Below are positions 8,745-17,999 of a stretch of DNA of 64,000 nucleotides, piece by piece (positions within the stretch are counted from its first letter, which is position 1; the number at the start of each line of letters is the position of its first letter). The notes under the pieces were generated by a model. It ran no database searches. It was not told the DNA's origin and saw only the letters and a program-made list of their open reading frames with translations. Source of the DNA: Nostoc sp. TCL240-02. GTDB lineage: Bacteria > Cyanobacteriota > Cyanobacteriia > Cyanobacteriales > Nostocaceae. Position numbers and translations under genes: made by a program. The stretch lies in NCBI RefSeq assembly GCF_013343235.1, contig NZ_CP040094.1, positions 132,501 through 196,500 on the forward strand, written 5' to 3'.

Positions 8745-9596
8745 CTATTCCGGTTGAGAGCGGGTAATATTCGCTCCCAACCGTTTTAGCGCGATGATAA
8801 AGGCATCGGCTAAGGTTGCCTTGGTTGTGACATCAGTCAAGTCTATACCGAGATAAACGATGGTTTGGGCAATTTGAGGACGAATGCCACTGATCATACA
8901 ATCGGCTCCCATGAGACGGGCAGCAGTAACAGTTTTGAGTAGATGTTGAGCGGTGAGAGTATCGACGGTGGGAACCCCAGTAATGTCAATAATGGCAACT
9001 TCTGACCCGGTTTCGACAATCATCTGCAATAATGATTCCATCATCAATTGAGTACGAGTACTATCTAAAGTGCCAATAATGGGTAATGCCAAAATTCCCT
9101 TCCAGAGTTTAATTACTGGGGTAGACAGTTCCATTAATTCTTCCTGCTGCCGCAAAATCACCTCTTCCCGCGTCTTTTGATACACTTCCATTGTCAGCAA
9201 TCCCAGCTGATCCAGTAATTTTGTGGCTAACCAGATATCTTCACCCAACTGAATGGGGTCTTGCAATTGCTGACGCATCCGGTTAAAGAGCGGTTGCTTG
9301 AAGGAAAAGACGAATGTAGCTGTTTCTGACGATGTGAAGCCTTTTAGCGATCGCGATCGAGAAATGCTAGTTAGGATCTCCCGCACCTCCTGCCATGCCT
9401 CTGTCTGAATATTGCTCAACTTGCCTTGCCCAACGGCGATCCGAAACAAGCTAAGGAATTCCCGGCACTCTTCCTTTAGATCGGCTTCTTTAATCAAGCC
9501 TCTCCGAATATTGACAGTGGTTAACTCCTGAGTCCACTCCGATAGCAGTTCTGCCTCAAAGGTTTCCAGGATCTCTGGTATTTTACTTTCGTTCAT
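8745..9596 (-). CDS. rsbR: RsbR-like stressosome sensor (N-terminal helical domain + STAS)
   Basis: 283 residues. Residues 1-150 are helical and match the RsbRD-type N-terminal domain (long acidic helices, no haem or flavin motif visible). The STAS domain follows (about 158-280), starting ELSTPVIKLWKGILALPIIG, with IIDITGVPTVDTLTAQHL holding the threonine positions phosphorylated by RsbT. In family terms it is the sensory subunit of the stressosome; the signal is unknown. First gene of the operon, so the promoter should lie in 9597-9760. Confidence 0.9.
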   Translation of the reverse strand: MNESKIPEILETFEAELLSEWTQELTTVNIRRGLIKEADLKEECREFLSLFRIAVGQGKLSNIQTEAWQEVREILTSISRSRSLKGFTSSETATFVFSFKQPLFNRMRQQLQDPIQLGEDIWLATKLLDQLGLLTMEVYQKTREEVILRQQEELMELSTPVIKLWKGILALPIIGTLDSTRTQLMMESLLQMIVETGSEVAIIDITGVPTVDTLTAQHLLKTVTAARLMGADCMISGIRPQIAQTIVYLGIDLTDVTTKATLADAFIIALKRLGANITRSQPE

Positions 9597-9764
9597 AGTT
9601 TCAGGGCAACCCCTTGCATTAGTCCAAAATCAGTGTATGACGATTCAGTCCAACGTCAAAGCTGAAGTTGCAGAGCGATTTTTTTACAGAGATGGGCAAC
9701 ATTCTGCCGTTGGACTTAAATTTTAAAATTTGTCTGAAAAAGTTTAGATGAAAATGAGTGTAAT

Positions 9765-9807
9765 AAAAAACGCAAAGGCGCTTTTGTGTAACTTAGCGTC
9801 TTTGCGT
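9765..9807 (-). terminator. Rho-independent terminator of clpB
   Basis: Read on the minus strand, ACGCAAAGACGC pairs with GCGCCTTTGCGT (one mismatch) and is followed at once by TTTTTTA. It lies about 20 bases after the clpB stop. Confidence 0.85.
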
Positions 9808-9827
9808 CAGGTTTTGAATGAATTTAA

Positions 9828-12446
9828 TTAGCTGCTAAACACTTCAGCAGGTAAGCGGCTAAAAGAAAGACGCTCATTTTGCACATCTACAAAGATGGTG
9901 TCGCCGTTGTTGAATTCACCACGCAAGATGGCTTTGGCAATTTGAGTTTCTAACTCGCGCTGAATCGCCCGCTTCAGTGGACGCGCTCCATATACGGGGT
10001 CATACCCTACTTCTGCTAAAAAGTCAAGTGCAGTATCCGAGAGTTTGAGGGATATTTTGCGATCGCTCAATCTTTGGCGCAATCTCTCTACTTGCAATAG
10101 TACAATTTGCCGCAATTCCTTCTTATCTAAACCGTGGAAGATGATAATTTCGTCAATCCGGTTTAAGAATTCAGGACGGAAGCTATTCCGCATCGCTTCC
10201 ATTACCCGACGGCGCATTTCATCGTAGTGGGCATTATCCCCAGCAACATCAAGAATATACTGCGAACCGATGTTGCTAGTCATGATGATAATAGCGTTTT
10301 TGAAGTCCACCTTATGACCTTGGGCATCAGTGACGCGACCATCATCGAGAATTTGCAAGAAGATATTGAATACATCCGGGTGTGCTTTCTCGATTTCGTC
10401 GAAGAGAATCACAGAGTAAGGACGGCGGCGAATCGCTTCTGTAAGTTGTCCGCCTTCTTCGTAGCCCACATATCCTGGAGGCGCACCGATTAAGCGGGAG
10501 ACGGCGTGTTTTTCCATGTACTCTGACATATCGATTCGCACTAGCGAATCTTCGCTATCGAACATAAATCCCGCCAGCGCTTTTGCCAACTCGGTTTTAC
10601 CCACACCTGTCGGCCCAAGGAAAATAAAGCTAGCGATGGGACGATTGGGATCGGCTAGTCCAGCGCGCGATCGCTGAATGGCATCCGCTACAGCTGTGAC
10701 TGCTTCTTCTTGTCCAACCACGCGGCGGTGCAGTTCATCTTCTAAATGCAGCAGTTTTTCTTTCTCAGATTCCACCAACTTACTGATGGGAATCCCTGTC
10801 CATTTAGAAATAATTTCAGCAATATCACCTTCTGTAACTTCTTCCCGTAATAGTGATTTACCACTTCTTTGAGCGTTTGCCAATTCAGTTTCTACTGCTT
10901 CTAATTGGCGATGCAAGCTGGTTAAATTACCGTATTTCAACTCCGCAGCCCGATTAAGATCGTAATCGCGTTCTGCTTGCTGAATCTCTAAGTTCACCCG
11001 TTCAATCTCTTTTTTAACCGACTGAATTTTGTCAATAATATCTTTTTCAGATTGCCATTGAGTATTGAGGGTTCTTTGTTCTTCTTTGAGATCGGCAATT
11101 TCTTTTTCTAATCTTTCTAAACGTTCGCGAGAAGCGGCATCGCTTTCTTTTTGCAGCGATAGTTTCTCCATTTCCAATTGCAGAATCTTGCGATCGATTT
11201 CGTCGAGTTCTTCTGGTTTGGAGGTAATCTCCATTTTTAATCTCGCGGCGGCTTCGTCTACCAAGTCAATGGCTTTATCAGGGAGGAAGCGATCGCTAAT
11301 ATATCGACTCGACAATACGGCGGCGGCAACTAAAGCACTATCAGAAATCTTTACCCCGTGGTGGTTTTCATAACGTTCTCTCAAGCCGCGCAAAATCGAG
11401 ATACTATCTTCTACACTAGGTTGATCCACATAAACTTGCTGGAAGCGTCTTTCTAGTGCGGCATCCTTTTCGATATGTTTGCGGTACTCATCTAGAGTTG
11501 TCGCCCCAATGCAGCGCAATTCGCCCCGCGCCAACATCGGTTTTAATAAGTTACCCGCATCCATTGCGCCTTGAGTTGCACCAGCGCCGACAACGGTGTG
11601 AATTTCATCAATAAATAAAACAATATTGCCGCCAGATTCAGTAACTTCTTTTAATACTGCTTTCAGGCGTTCTTCAAATTCACCCCGGAATTTTGCCCCC
11701 GCAATCAAAGCACCCATATCTAAAGAAATCAGCTTGCGGTCTTTGAGAGATTGGGGTACATCACCTGCAATAATGCGCTGTGCTAATCCTTCAGCGATCG
11801 CAGTTTTACCAACACCCGGTTCACCAATTAGCACAGGGTTATTCTTGGTACGGCGAGAGAGAATTTGCACAGTCCGACGAATCTCATCATCTCGCCCAAT
11901 CACTGGATCGAGTTGACCTTTACGCGCGGCTTCTGTGAGGTCACGCCCGTATTTTTCCAGTGCTTCATATTTGCCTTCTGGATTTTGGTCGGTCACTTTT
12001 TGGCTCCCCCGAACTTGTTTAATAATATCTTTTAGTTTGCCTTCGTCTAAACCGAATTCTTGGAATAAAGCTTTGCCAAAACGGTCATCTTTAGCGTAAG
12101 CCAGCAATAAGTGTTCAATTGAAATATATTCATCTTGAAACTCTTTGCGATACACATCTGCCCGGTCTAGAAGTGTATCTAAGCTGCGTCCCAAGTAAAC
12201 AGAACTGCTAGTACCAGATACTTTTGGCTGACGTTGAAAAAATTGTTCGGTGCGATCACGCAGTTTTTGGAGGTTAACACCCGCTTTGGTGAGAATCCCA
12301 GTTGCTAGACCATCTTGTTCTAGCAAAGCTTTCATCAGGTGTTCGCTTTCTATCTGCTGTTGTTGATATTGTTTAACAATATCCGGGGTATGGGCGATCG
12401 CTTCCCAGGCTTTTTCTGTAAATTGGTTAGGATTAGTAGGTTGCAT
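9828..12446 (-). CDS. clpB: ATP-dependent disaggregase ClpB
   Basis: 872 residues, full length. N-terminal Clp_N repeats (1-150), first AAA+ domain with Walker A GEPGVGKT (near 208) and Walker B LFIDEIH, the long coiled-coil middle domain typical of ClpB (about 405-525), second AAA+ domain with GPTGVGKT (near 607) and [13 protein letters not shown], and a C-terminal D2-small domain. It works with DnaK/DnaJ to pull apart aggregates after heat shock. Cyanobacteria often have more than one ClpB; which paralogue this is cannot be told here. Single gene with its own terminator. No CIRCE element is visible upstream. Confidence 0.97.
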   Translation of the reverse strand: MQPTNPNQFTEKAWEAIAHTPDIVKQYQQQQIESEHLMKALLEQDGLATGILTKAGVNLQKLRDRTEQFFQRQPKVSGTSSSVYLGRSLDTLLDRADVYRKEFQDEYISIEHLLLAYAKDDRFGKALFQEFGLDEGKLKDIIKQVRGSQKVTDQNPEGKYEALEKYGRDLTEAARKGQLDPVIGRDDEIRRTVQILSRRTKNNPVLIGEPGVGKTAIAEGLAQRIIAGDVPQSLKDRKLISLDMGALIAGAKFRGEFEERLKAVLKEVTESGGNIVLFIDEIHTVVGAGATQGAMDAGNLLKPMLARGELRCIGATTLDEYRKHIEKDAALERRFQQVYVDQPSVEDSISILRGLRERYENHHGVKISDSALVAAAVLSSRYISDRFLPDKAIDLVDEAAARLKMEITSKPEELDEIDRKILQLEMEKLSLQKESDAASRERLERLEKEIADLKEEQRTLNTQWQSEKDIIDKIQSVKKEIERVNLEIQQAERDYDLNRAAELKYGNLTSLHRQLEAVETELANAQRSGKSLLREEVTEGDIAEIISKWTGIPISKLVESEKEKLLHLEDELHRRVVGQEEAVTAVADAIQRSRAGLADPNRPIASFIFLGPTGVGKTELAKALAGFMFDSEDSLVRIDMSEYMEKHAVSRLIGAPPGYVGYEEGGQLTEAIRRRPYSVILFDEIEKAHPDVFNIFLQILDDGRVTDAQGHKVDFKNAIIIMTSNIGSQYILDVAGDNAHYDEMRRRVMEAMRNSFRPEFLNRIDEIIIFHGLDKKELRQIVLLQVERLRQRLSDRKISLKLSDTALDFLAEVGYDPVYGARPLKRAIQRELETQIAKAILRGEFNNGDTIFVDVQNERLSFSRLPAEVFSS

Positions 12447-13022
12447 AGGCTTTTTCAGGAACGTAGAGGCGTAGTGGCTTGTCGCAGGCTACCACCAGAA
12501 CACCAAGTAAAGAAAATTTCTGTTCTCAATAAATATTGTATGAACAGGATAGCGATCGCCTAGATCGGTGTTCACGTCTTGTAAAAGTGGTATTTCCCCC
12601 TAGTTCCGATTTTGATACATACGATTCTTGTTCATTGCACAACAACCGGAGTAACTCATAGAACCCACATTCTGCTACGGAATCTGGGTTTCAATTACCT
12701 GCCTGGAGAATATCAGCAGATGCACTCTTATATGCGATGGCGCAAGCGCCTATGTAGGCGATCGCATTAGTCGGGTTTATTCCAGTGAGCGCTTAGGATT
12801 CAGTACAGAGGTTTTTAAAGTCGCTCTGGAAGCTGAATCGTGCTTACTTGACAGCGCTGGAGGAGAAAATGTTGCGTGTGCTGAGTTGGAAACTAGCAGC
12901 TAATGTAACAATGCTGGAAATCAATGTTCGTGCCAGTAATCCGAAAACTTTTGCGGTGCTTTGGCGATGTCTACACCCACAGAAAAATCTAATTTTGAAA
13001 ATAAAATTGCATATTTGCATAT
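12447..13022. other. Intergenic region upstream of clpB, no convincing gene
   Basis: About 580 bp up to the IS element. It holds the clpB promoter region, a Nostoc-type dispersed repeat near 12463-12492 (GTAGTGGCTTGTCGCAGGC) and a palindrome around 12733-12766 containing a HIP1 site. A short plus-strand frame (12848-13039) runs into the IS element and shows no family signature. Confidence 0.5.
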
Positions 13023-13954
13023 TTAGAGCTGATTCGTAAACAAAAGATTAAGCTGCCATTCGTTTTACCATCAGACGAATCAATGAGCCGTAAATCATGG
13101 CTTCACTGATCTCTGTGTACAACTCATAATCCTTGCTCAAACGCCGAAATCGATTGAGCCAGCCGAATGTCCTTTCCACAATCCACCGCTTGGGTAATCG
13201 TTCAAATGTTTTCGATATTCTCTCAATCACCTCAACACGAACCTGTTCTCCGCAAACTTGCTTGACAGCTTGAGCAAAGTTTTCACCAGAATAGCCTTGA
13301 TCTACCCAAACAACTTCCAATTTAGACAATTCCTGAGCCGATTCATGGAGTACAACCACAGCCCCCAAACGTTCCGACGCATTAGCTTCAGTCACTAAAA
13401 CGCCAATCAACAAACCTTGAGAATCCACAACTATATGTCGCTTACGGCCTTTAACTTTCTTACCACCATCGAAACCGTAGACTTCCCCTTTTTTTCCGTT
13501 GTCTTCACTGACTGAGAATCGGCGATCGCAACGCTAGAGTGTTCGTCTCTGCCCAAATCTTGTCGCAGTTGATGGCGCACTTGGTCGTGAATTTTCTGCC
13601 ATATTCCTTTGCGCTGCCATTTCTGAAAGTAGCCGTATACTGTTGTGTAAGGTGGAAGATCATGGGGTAGCATTTCCCACTGACACCCGGTACGTTGCAC
13701 ATAGAAAATAGCATTCAAAATTTCTCGTAAATCTACTTCTACAGGATGCCCAAACCCTTTAGGTTTTGGTAGAAAGGGCTTGATAATTAACCATTCGGCA
13801 TCGCTTAAATCACTTGGGTAGGGTTTACGCTGTGGATTTTCAATCGCAGGTAGACGGCTCATCGACTACAACATAAATTACACTCGACTTAGCCTATAAC
13901 CTGAACAAAACCGGATTCAGTTTTCTTTAGATTTTCTTTACGAATCAGCTCTTA
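13023..13954. mobile_element. IS5-type insertion sequence (IS427/IS1031-like group), complete
   Basis: Element 13026-13951 (926 bp) with inverted ends GAGCTGATTCGTAAA (13026-13040) and its complement (13937-13951), flanked by the 3-bp direct repeat TTA at 13023-13025 and 13952-13954. A TNA target duplication is the rule for this group. It holds the two overlapping transposase frames described separately. Ends, duplication and frames all look intact, suggesting recent insertion. Confidence 0.9.
13048..13862 (-). CDS. IS5-family transposase made by programmed -1 frameshift (two frames)
   Basis: Frame A (13431-13862, 143 aa) holds the N-terminal DUF4096-like part (SDAEWLIIKPFLP, CQWEMLPHDLPPY) and the first catalytic Asp (VAIADSQSVKTT). 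Frame B (13048-13428) holds the rest of the DDE domain (WVDQGYSGENF; WIVERTFGWLNRFRRLSKDYE, with the catalytic Glu). They join in the -1 direction at A_AAA_AAG (seven A then GGGG, 13487-13497 on the plus strand), the same slippery heptamer as dnaX. The joined protein reads KKGEVYGFDGGKKVKGRKRHIV across the junction, as in unshifted relatives. This is a regular expression strategy in this IS group, not a broken gene. Confidence 0.9.
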
Positions 13955-14027
13955 ATGAAAAAACTACTGAATATTCCTTTAGATAGAGGTTTTTTCAACG
14001 TCTACATCTATTTAAAGAGGAAAAATC

Positions 14028-14576
14028 ATGAATCAATTCAAATATTCCAAGAGGATTTTCGGAGTTATTGCTGTTTTACTCGTAATTTGTGCAACTTTCT
14101 TTCCTAGAATGGCAATTGCAGATTCACTGACTGCGCCTATCAAGTCAGGTTGTAGCGTCGTAGGTAAGGTAACAATAATACCAGATCCACAAGATCCCAA
14201 TAAAATCGATGTTCTACCACCGACTGTGATAGTTAACAATACCGATGGATGTAGCTTCAGCGCTGACGCGATGAAGTTAGCACAAGCTCTGAGGGTTGAA
14301 AAAGCTGTTATAAAGTTGCCTGCGGGTGTAACTGGGGTTGTTAAAAGCCTTCAGATCAGCAAAATCGATAATGAAGGCAATAAAACACTCATTTATGGCT
14401 GTTCTAATTTAAAAGTTCAGAATGGTACAGATTTAAATGTATCTTGCGGGGGGCCATCTTACTTACCACCGAACCAGTCTTTGCAATATAATGCAACGAT
14501 TGCAGACTTTAAGCCAGGGACTAAGTTTGCTATTACGCTGGTAGCATCAGAGTCTAAACTACCAGATTTGCAGTAA
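14028..14576 (+). CDS. Secreted protein of unknown function
   Basis: 182 residues with a clear signal peptide: basic start (MNQFKYSKRIF), hydrophobic core (GVIAVLLVICATFF), and a likely cleavage after AIA before DSLTAPI (about residue 31). The mature part is rich in beta-type sequence and has four cysteines (near 42, 71, 125 and 140) that could form two disulphides. I do not recognise a family. The ribosome binding site AAGAGG precedes the ATG. The gene lies just downstream of the IS5 element, which may have replaced its upstream region. Confidence 0.65.
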   Translation: MNQFKYSKRIFGVIAVLLVICATFFPRMAIADSLTAPIKSGCSVVGKVTIIPDPQDPNKIDVLPPTVIVNNTDGCSFSADAMKLAQALRVEKAVIKLPAGVTGVVKSLQISKIDNEGNKTLIYGCSNLKVQNGTDLNVSCGGPSYLPPNQSLQYNATIADFKPGTKFAITLVASESKLPDLQ

Positions 14577-14585
14577 GTATACATC

Positions 14586-14616
14586 TGTTATACCAAAAAA
14601 CCTATTTGGTGTAACA
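14586..14616 (+). terminator. Hairpin after the secreted-protein gene
   Basis: TGTTATACCAAA (14586-14597) pairs with TTTGGTGTAACA (14605-14616) with one wobble. It has no T tract after it, so it is a weak terminator or a processing hairpin. Confidence 0.5.
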
Positions 14617-14807
14617 GGTAAAACTGGTTAGTACAAAAATGTTTGCTCCTTCCTAGCCGTAACTAAAAAAGACGAGCTTACCCCCTTAATTTTAAGCAGA
14701 GACAACTGTATGAGATACACTGCCCGTAATTAGCTCTAATATCCCCCGGTTGAACAACTGAAGCATTCCAGTCGTGGGTAGAAAATAGTTTAGTTCTATG
14801 TTTTATC

Positions 14808-14841
14808 AAGAATCGTATGCTTGATTTAGTATACGATTCTT
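14808..14841. terminator. 11-bp perfect hairpin followed by T-rich tract
   Basis: AAGAATCGTAT (14808-14818) pairs perfectly with ATACGATTCTT (14831-14841) around a 12-base loop, followed by TATTA. No gene ends just before it on the plus strand; it may end an unseen transcript. Confidence 0.5.
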
Positions 14842-14911
14842 TATTAAGTCAACACGATTATAATGACTAGCTCACTCACTTAATTTTGATACAACTCCTA
14901 TTTATTTCTGG

Positions 14912-15073
14912 CTAAGACTGTGGCTTTGCCCCGGAACTCAGTTCTACTAAATCTGGTGTAGCAATAAAGCCAAAGTAAATGGCGATCGCAGCATTAATAC
15001 CATGAAGCCAAATATCATTTAATTCACGAGCAGCCATCAAAGAAACGCTCAAAGCTTTTTCGATTAATATTGA
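14912..15073 (-). pseudogene. Short ORF remnant, possible membrane protein fragment
   Basis: An open minus-strand frame of about 53 codons, ending LVELSSGAKPQS. It includes MAARELNDIWLHGINAAIA and then IYFGFIATPD, which looks like real protein, but nothing longer precedes it: a stop lies just upstream. A start at 15037 would give 41 residues. Probably the C-terminal end of a decayed gene next to the IS630 element. Family not recognised. Confidence 0.35.
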
Positions 15074-15166
15074 TTACATTCTAGAGATGCTTATTAAATA
15101 AAATTCTTTCCAGGAAAGAGATTTGGAGCAAGTTAAATTATATTTAAAAGATGTGAAATGGTCAGA

Positions 15167-16198
15167 TATAGCGGTTATCAGTCTTGTGAGGTACAGTAGC
15201 AGCAGTGAGTAAACCAACCCAGCAAATTCTCTATTGTCACTTCTGCGAATGCCGTATCTAATGCCTGGAGTAAATCAGGGTATGTCCTTGCACCGATGCG
15301 ACGGAGAATGTTCTTAATCTTGGACCAACAATTCTCAATCGGTGAAAAATCGGGAGAATAGGGGGGGAGATAAATGAGATGAGCGCCAGCAGCGATGAGC
15401 AAAGCTTCAAGTTCATCACTTTTATGGATTGAGCAGTTATCCATGATCACCACTGCACCAGGCCAAAGTTTGGGTACGAGCTTTTGGGCGATGAAGGCAT
15501 CAAAAGTCAAAGCATCGATAGAACCTAAGCCACTCCATTGGGTGAGCAGTCCTTTCAAGCTAATTGCACCAATTACCGAGACATTTTTCCCTTTGCGGTT
15601 GGGCTTTTGAGCATAGGTTTGAAGGCCAGGCAAGGCGCAGGCACATTTGCGGATGAAGGACAGATTAACTCCCGATTCATCTAAGAAAATCAGCTCTTCG
15701 ACGGGTATCCCCCTCAAGAGTTTCCAGTACTCAAATCGGGCTAGTTGGACTTCATCACTACCTTTTTTTGTGAGGTGGAGACTTTTTTTGAGGTTGAGGT
15801 GAAGTTTCCAGCGAACCATCCGATTCACCGTAGCTACCCCAATTAAGACCTCTGTTTTCTCGTAAAGTCGTTCCCGCAATTCGCTTAACGTCGCATCGGG
15901 CTGTGCTATGACGAGTTGGCGCAGGATTTCTAACTGTTCAGCATTCAACTTTGTTGCTGTCTGCTCAGTCCGCACCTTGGGGCCTATCATCCCCAATTCT
16001 CGATGGCGTTTGAGTAAATTTTGCACAAAACTTAAGGTGACACCAAAGTTTTTAGCCAGTTTTCGTTGGGAAATGTCACCGCAGGCATAAGCATCAACTA
16101 TTTTTTGACGCAAGTCGAGAGAGTAGGCTTTCATCACCACCAATTATCAGTAGAATTGCTCTCTCCTACTGTACTGAAGTAGACTGATAACCGCTATA
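15167..16198. mobile_element. IS630-type insertion sequence, complete
   Basis: Element 15169-16196 with inverted ends TAGCGGTTATCAGTCT and its complement, flanked by the TA dinucleotide at both sides (15167-15168 and 16197-16198), as expected for IS630/Tc1 insertion into TA. Further in, GTACAGTAG is repeated in both ends. It contains one full transposase gene. Confidence 0.92.
15178..16143 (-). CDS. IS630-family transposase
   Basis: 321 residues. N-terminal helix-turn-helix (about 1-60: MKAYSLDLRQKIVDAYACG, then RKLAKNFGVTLSFVQNLLKR), a second winged-helix part, and the DDE domain with LIFLDESGVNL (first Asp), VIMDNCSIHKS (second Asp) and YSPDFSPIENCWSKIK (Glu). Full length with no stops, so it could be active. 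MKAYSLD (start 16134) is likely the true beginning; three extra codons are open upstream. Confidence 0.95.
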   Translation of the reverse strand: MVVMKAYSLDLRQKIVDAYACGDISQRKLAKNFGVTLSFVQNLLKRHRELGMIGPKVRTEQTATKLNAEQLEILRQLVIAQPDATLSELRERLYEKTEVLIGVATVNRMVRWKLHLNLKKSLHLTKKGSDEVQLARFEYWKLLRGIPVEELIFLDESGVNLSFIRKCACALPGLQTYAQKPNRKGKNVSVIGAISLKGLLTQWSGLGSIDALTFDAFIAQKLVPKLWPGAVVIMDNCSIHKSDELEALLIAAGAHLIYLPPYSPDFSPIENCWSKIKNILRRIGARTYPDLLQALDTAFAEVTIENLLGWFTHCCYCTSQD

Positions 16199-16279
16199 CA
16201 TATTTTATAAGGTTAACTACACTTAATTACATTGAAAACAGCTTAGGGATCTGCGGGTTAATAGTGTCCCAACCAGGCG

Positions 16280-16334
16280 GGTTTCGACTGCGCTTAACCC
16301 TCAGATGTCGAGAGTTGAGCGCAGTCGAAACTCG
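16280..16334. repeat. REP-like palindrome
   Basis: GTTTCGACTGCGCTTAA (16281-16297) and TTGAGCGCAGTCGAAAC (16315-16331) form a long stem with one mismatch, a dispersed repeat type seen in Nostoc genomes. The rest of the 16199-16562 spacer shows no gene. Confidence 0.75.
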
Positions 16335-16571
16335 GTTTACTGGTACTTTATTTTCACGCAAGTCTTTTACCCCCGAAAGCTAAAGCTTACTATTTTTTTC
16401 TTAAAATGTATGGGTAACTGTCTTAACAATATCTATAGACACATGGTGATAAACAAAATTACTCTTTCACAAGCAGGAATCTAAATGCGTACATTAAGCA
16501 TGACGTATTGAAGGTTCTTCCACCCCCATACAGAGTTACCATAATCCCAGGTCGCCTAGTGGATGTTGAAA

Positions 16572-16946
16572 ATGATTGACCCCTACGACTTTGAAGATGA
16601 TGACTTTGACTTAGAGGATGAGGATTTCTTGAAAATAAAACCCATCAGCCAAATGACTGAAGGGGAAAAGCTACAGCGATTTAAGCGGTTCTTCAACAGC
16701 AGCAGCCGTGCTATGTTGCAAGACTGTCTATTTCGCATCGTCAATGACGAAGATGGTACGGGTACGTTAGAAATTCTTTGCCCTAATGAAGTCGTAAGAC
16801 AACGCCTTTCTAAGAAAAAGCGCAAAATTACCAATAACATCAACACCTGCTGGAGCCATATCAGATGGTTTTCACTATGTGTTCAGCAAGATAATGAGTT
16901 GGATTGCCAAAAGTTTACCCGTAACGGCGATTTCGTTACATCTTAG
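16572..16946 (+). CDS. Conserved hypothetical protein, acidic N-terminus
   Basis: About 124 residues from MIDPYDFEDDDFDLEDEDF, an unusually acidic start, followed by a mixed domain with FKRFFNSSSRAMLQDCLFRIV and LEILCPNEVVRQRLSKKKRK, ending in WSHIRWFSLCVQQ. No family recognised with certainty. An ATG three codons earlier (16563) is also open. It is followed by a small Trp-rich gene on the same strand, about 76 bp later. Confidence 0.6.
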   Translation: MIDPYDFEDDDFDLEDEDFLKIKPISQMTEGEKLQRFKRFFNSSSRAMLQDCLFRIVNDEDGTGTLEILCPNEVVRQRLSKKKRKITNNINTCWSHIRWFSLCVQQDNELDCQKFTRNGDFVTS

Positions 16947-17022
16947 GTAGGGAATTGGGAATTGCGAATGGGGAATGGGAAATAAAGAAAGTGTTTTCTC
17001 AATGACGAATGACAAATGATAA

Positions 17023-17277
17023 ATGACTAAAAAACAAAAATTTCCTTACTTAGTTGGTTCTAAGTGGACGGCACAGCAAAAAGTTGATGGTTGGCGACAC
17101 TTCCAAGTTGTCAATCGGAAAAATCAGGCTAAGTGGGTTTATGCCGAAATGGTTGCTTCTTGCGATCCTAAAGTCCGTTTTTGGATAAATGCCAAATTAT
17201 TACAAGATAACTCCCAGTGGCAAGCTGGCTGGCAAACATTACAAGAAATCCAGGAAATTGAAACTGAGGTGTCCTAA
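17023..17277 (+). CDS. TIGR02450-type Trp-rich small protein
   Basis: 84 residues. It matches the small tryptophan-rich family (TIGR02450) seen in cyanobacteria and some proteobacteria: FPYLVGSKWTAQQKV, GWRHFQVVNRKNQ, WVYAEMVASCDPKVRFWI. The function is unknown. The pattern WxxxxxxxGWRHF..W fits a compact beta protein, possibly RNA- or nucleotide-binding (inference only). A tight hairpin terminator follows at 17346-17363. Confidence 0.8.
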   Translation: MTKKQKFPYLVGSKWTAQQKVDGWRHFQVVNRKNQAKWVYAEMVASCDPKVRFWINAKLLQDNSQWQAGWQTLQEIQEIETEVS

Positions 17278-17345
17278 TTACCTTCAATACATAGACTGAA
17301 ATAAATTAGGGTTTACGTACACTCTACGTTTCTTCTCTTACTCTT

Positions 17346-17369
17346 AGCCCACGCAAGTGGGCTTTCTTT
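17346..17369 (+). terminator. Rho-independent terminator
   Basis: AGCCCAC, loop GCAA, GTGGGCT, then TTCTTTG. Confidence 0.8.
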
Positions 17370-17511
17370 GTGTAGCCAAGAATCCTATTCGCTCGGCTTA
17401 GACTTAGAAAATATTTTCAAAATTAATAATATTTTACAAAATCACACTCACTCACTCTCAAGCAGCAATTAGATGGTTGTGACTACCGACTGAAAACTGG
17501 CAATTTATCTG

Positions 17512-17582
17512 CGATACCTTCTCTACGAGACGCTACGCGTAGCTTGCTTCCCCTATGGGGTACGGTGAGCTACGCTAACGCA
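17512..17582. repeat. Dispersed Nostoc-type repeat with inner palindrome
   Basis: Contains CTACGAGACGCTACGCGTAG and ends GAGCTACGCTAACGC. Similar fragments (TTCGCGTAGCGTCTCGGAGA) recur near 19839. The remaining 17278-17999 spacer is AT-rich and holds the chlL promoter region; no gene seen. Confidence 0.6.
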
Positions 17583-17999
17583 AATTCCAGTAGTATTTCC
17601 AGCATCATGCTGCATATACCTCTGTTTGCCCTTGCACCTGTGCCTCAATACCCTGAAAACACGTTGTACCAACATCAGCTAATTCTATGAAACCCATTTA
17701 AAAAAGACAATTTCAGCTTTTTGCTTTTTGTAACTCTTTTTATAAAAATAGATAATAAAAACTTTTTATAGATGAATTTTAGAGCTAAACAAGACTTAAT
17801 AGCTCATAAAAACTAAAATACCCATAATTAAATTTTAATTCATCGGATAAAACCGTTTTATAAATTAAGAGCCACTTTCTTTTCTATGTAATTTGCCCAA
17901 TAATGACATCAACAGACCTCACGCATCGCCATCTCAGGAAAGGTGAAGGCAAATGTTTGAGCCACAAGTTTGACAAGAAGCTATAAGAGGGAAACAACA

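Noticed and set aside
10227..10493. Plus-strand frames inside clpB
   Set aside because: Shadows of a fully conserved 872-residue protein on the other strand.
12848..13039. 63-codon plus-strand frame before the IS5 element
   Set aside because: It runs into the inverted repeat of the IS, shows no family motif and has ordinary spacer composition; most likely chance.
13048..13862. Transposase as a frameshifted pseudogene
   Set aside because: The break sits exactly at a canonical A_AAA_AAG slippery site and both halves are otherwise intact, so programmed frameshifting is the better reading.
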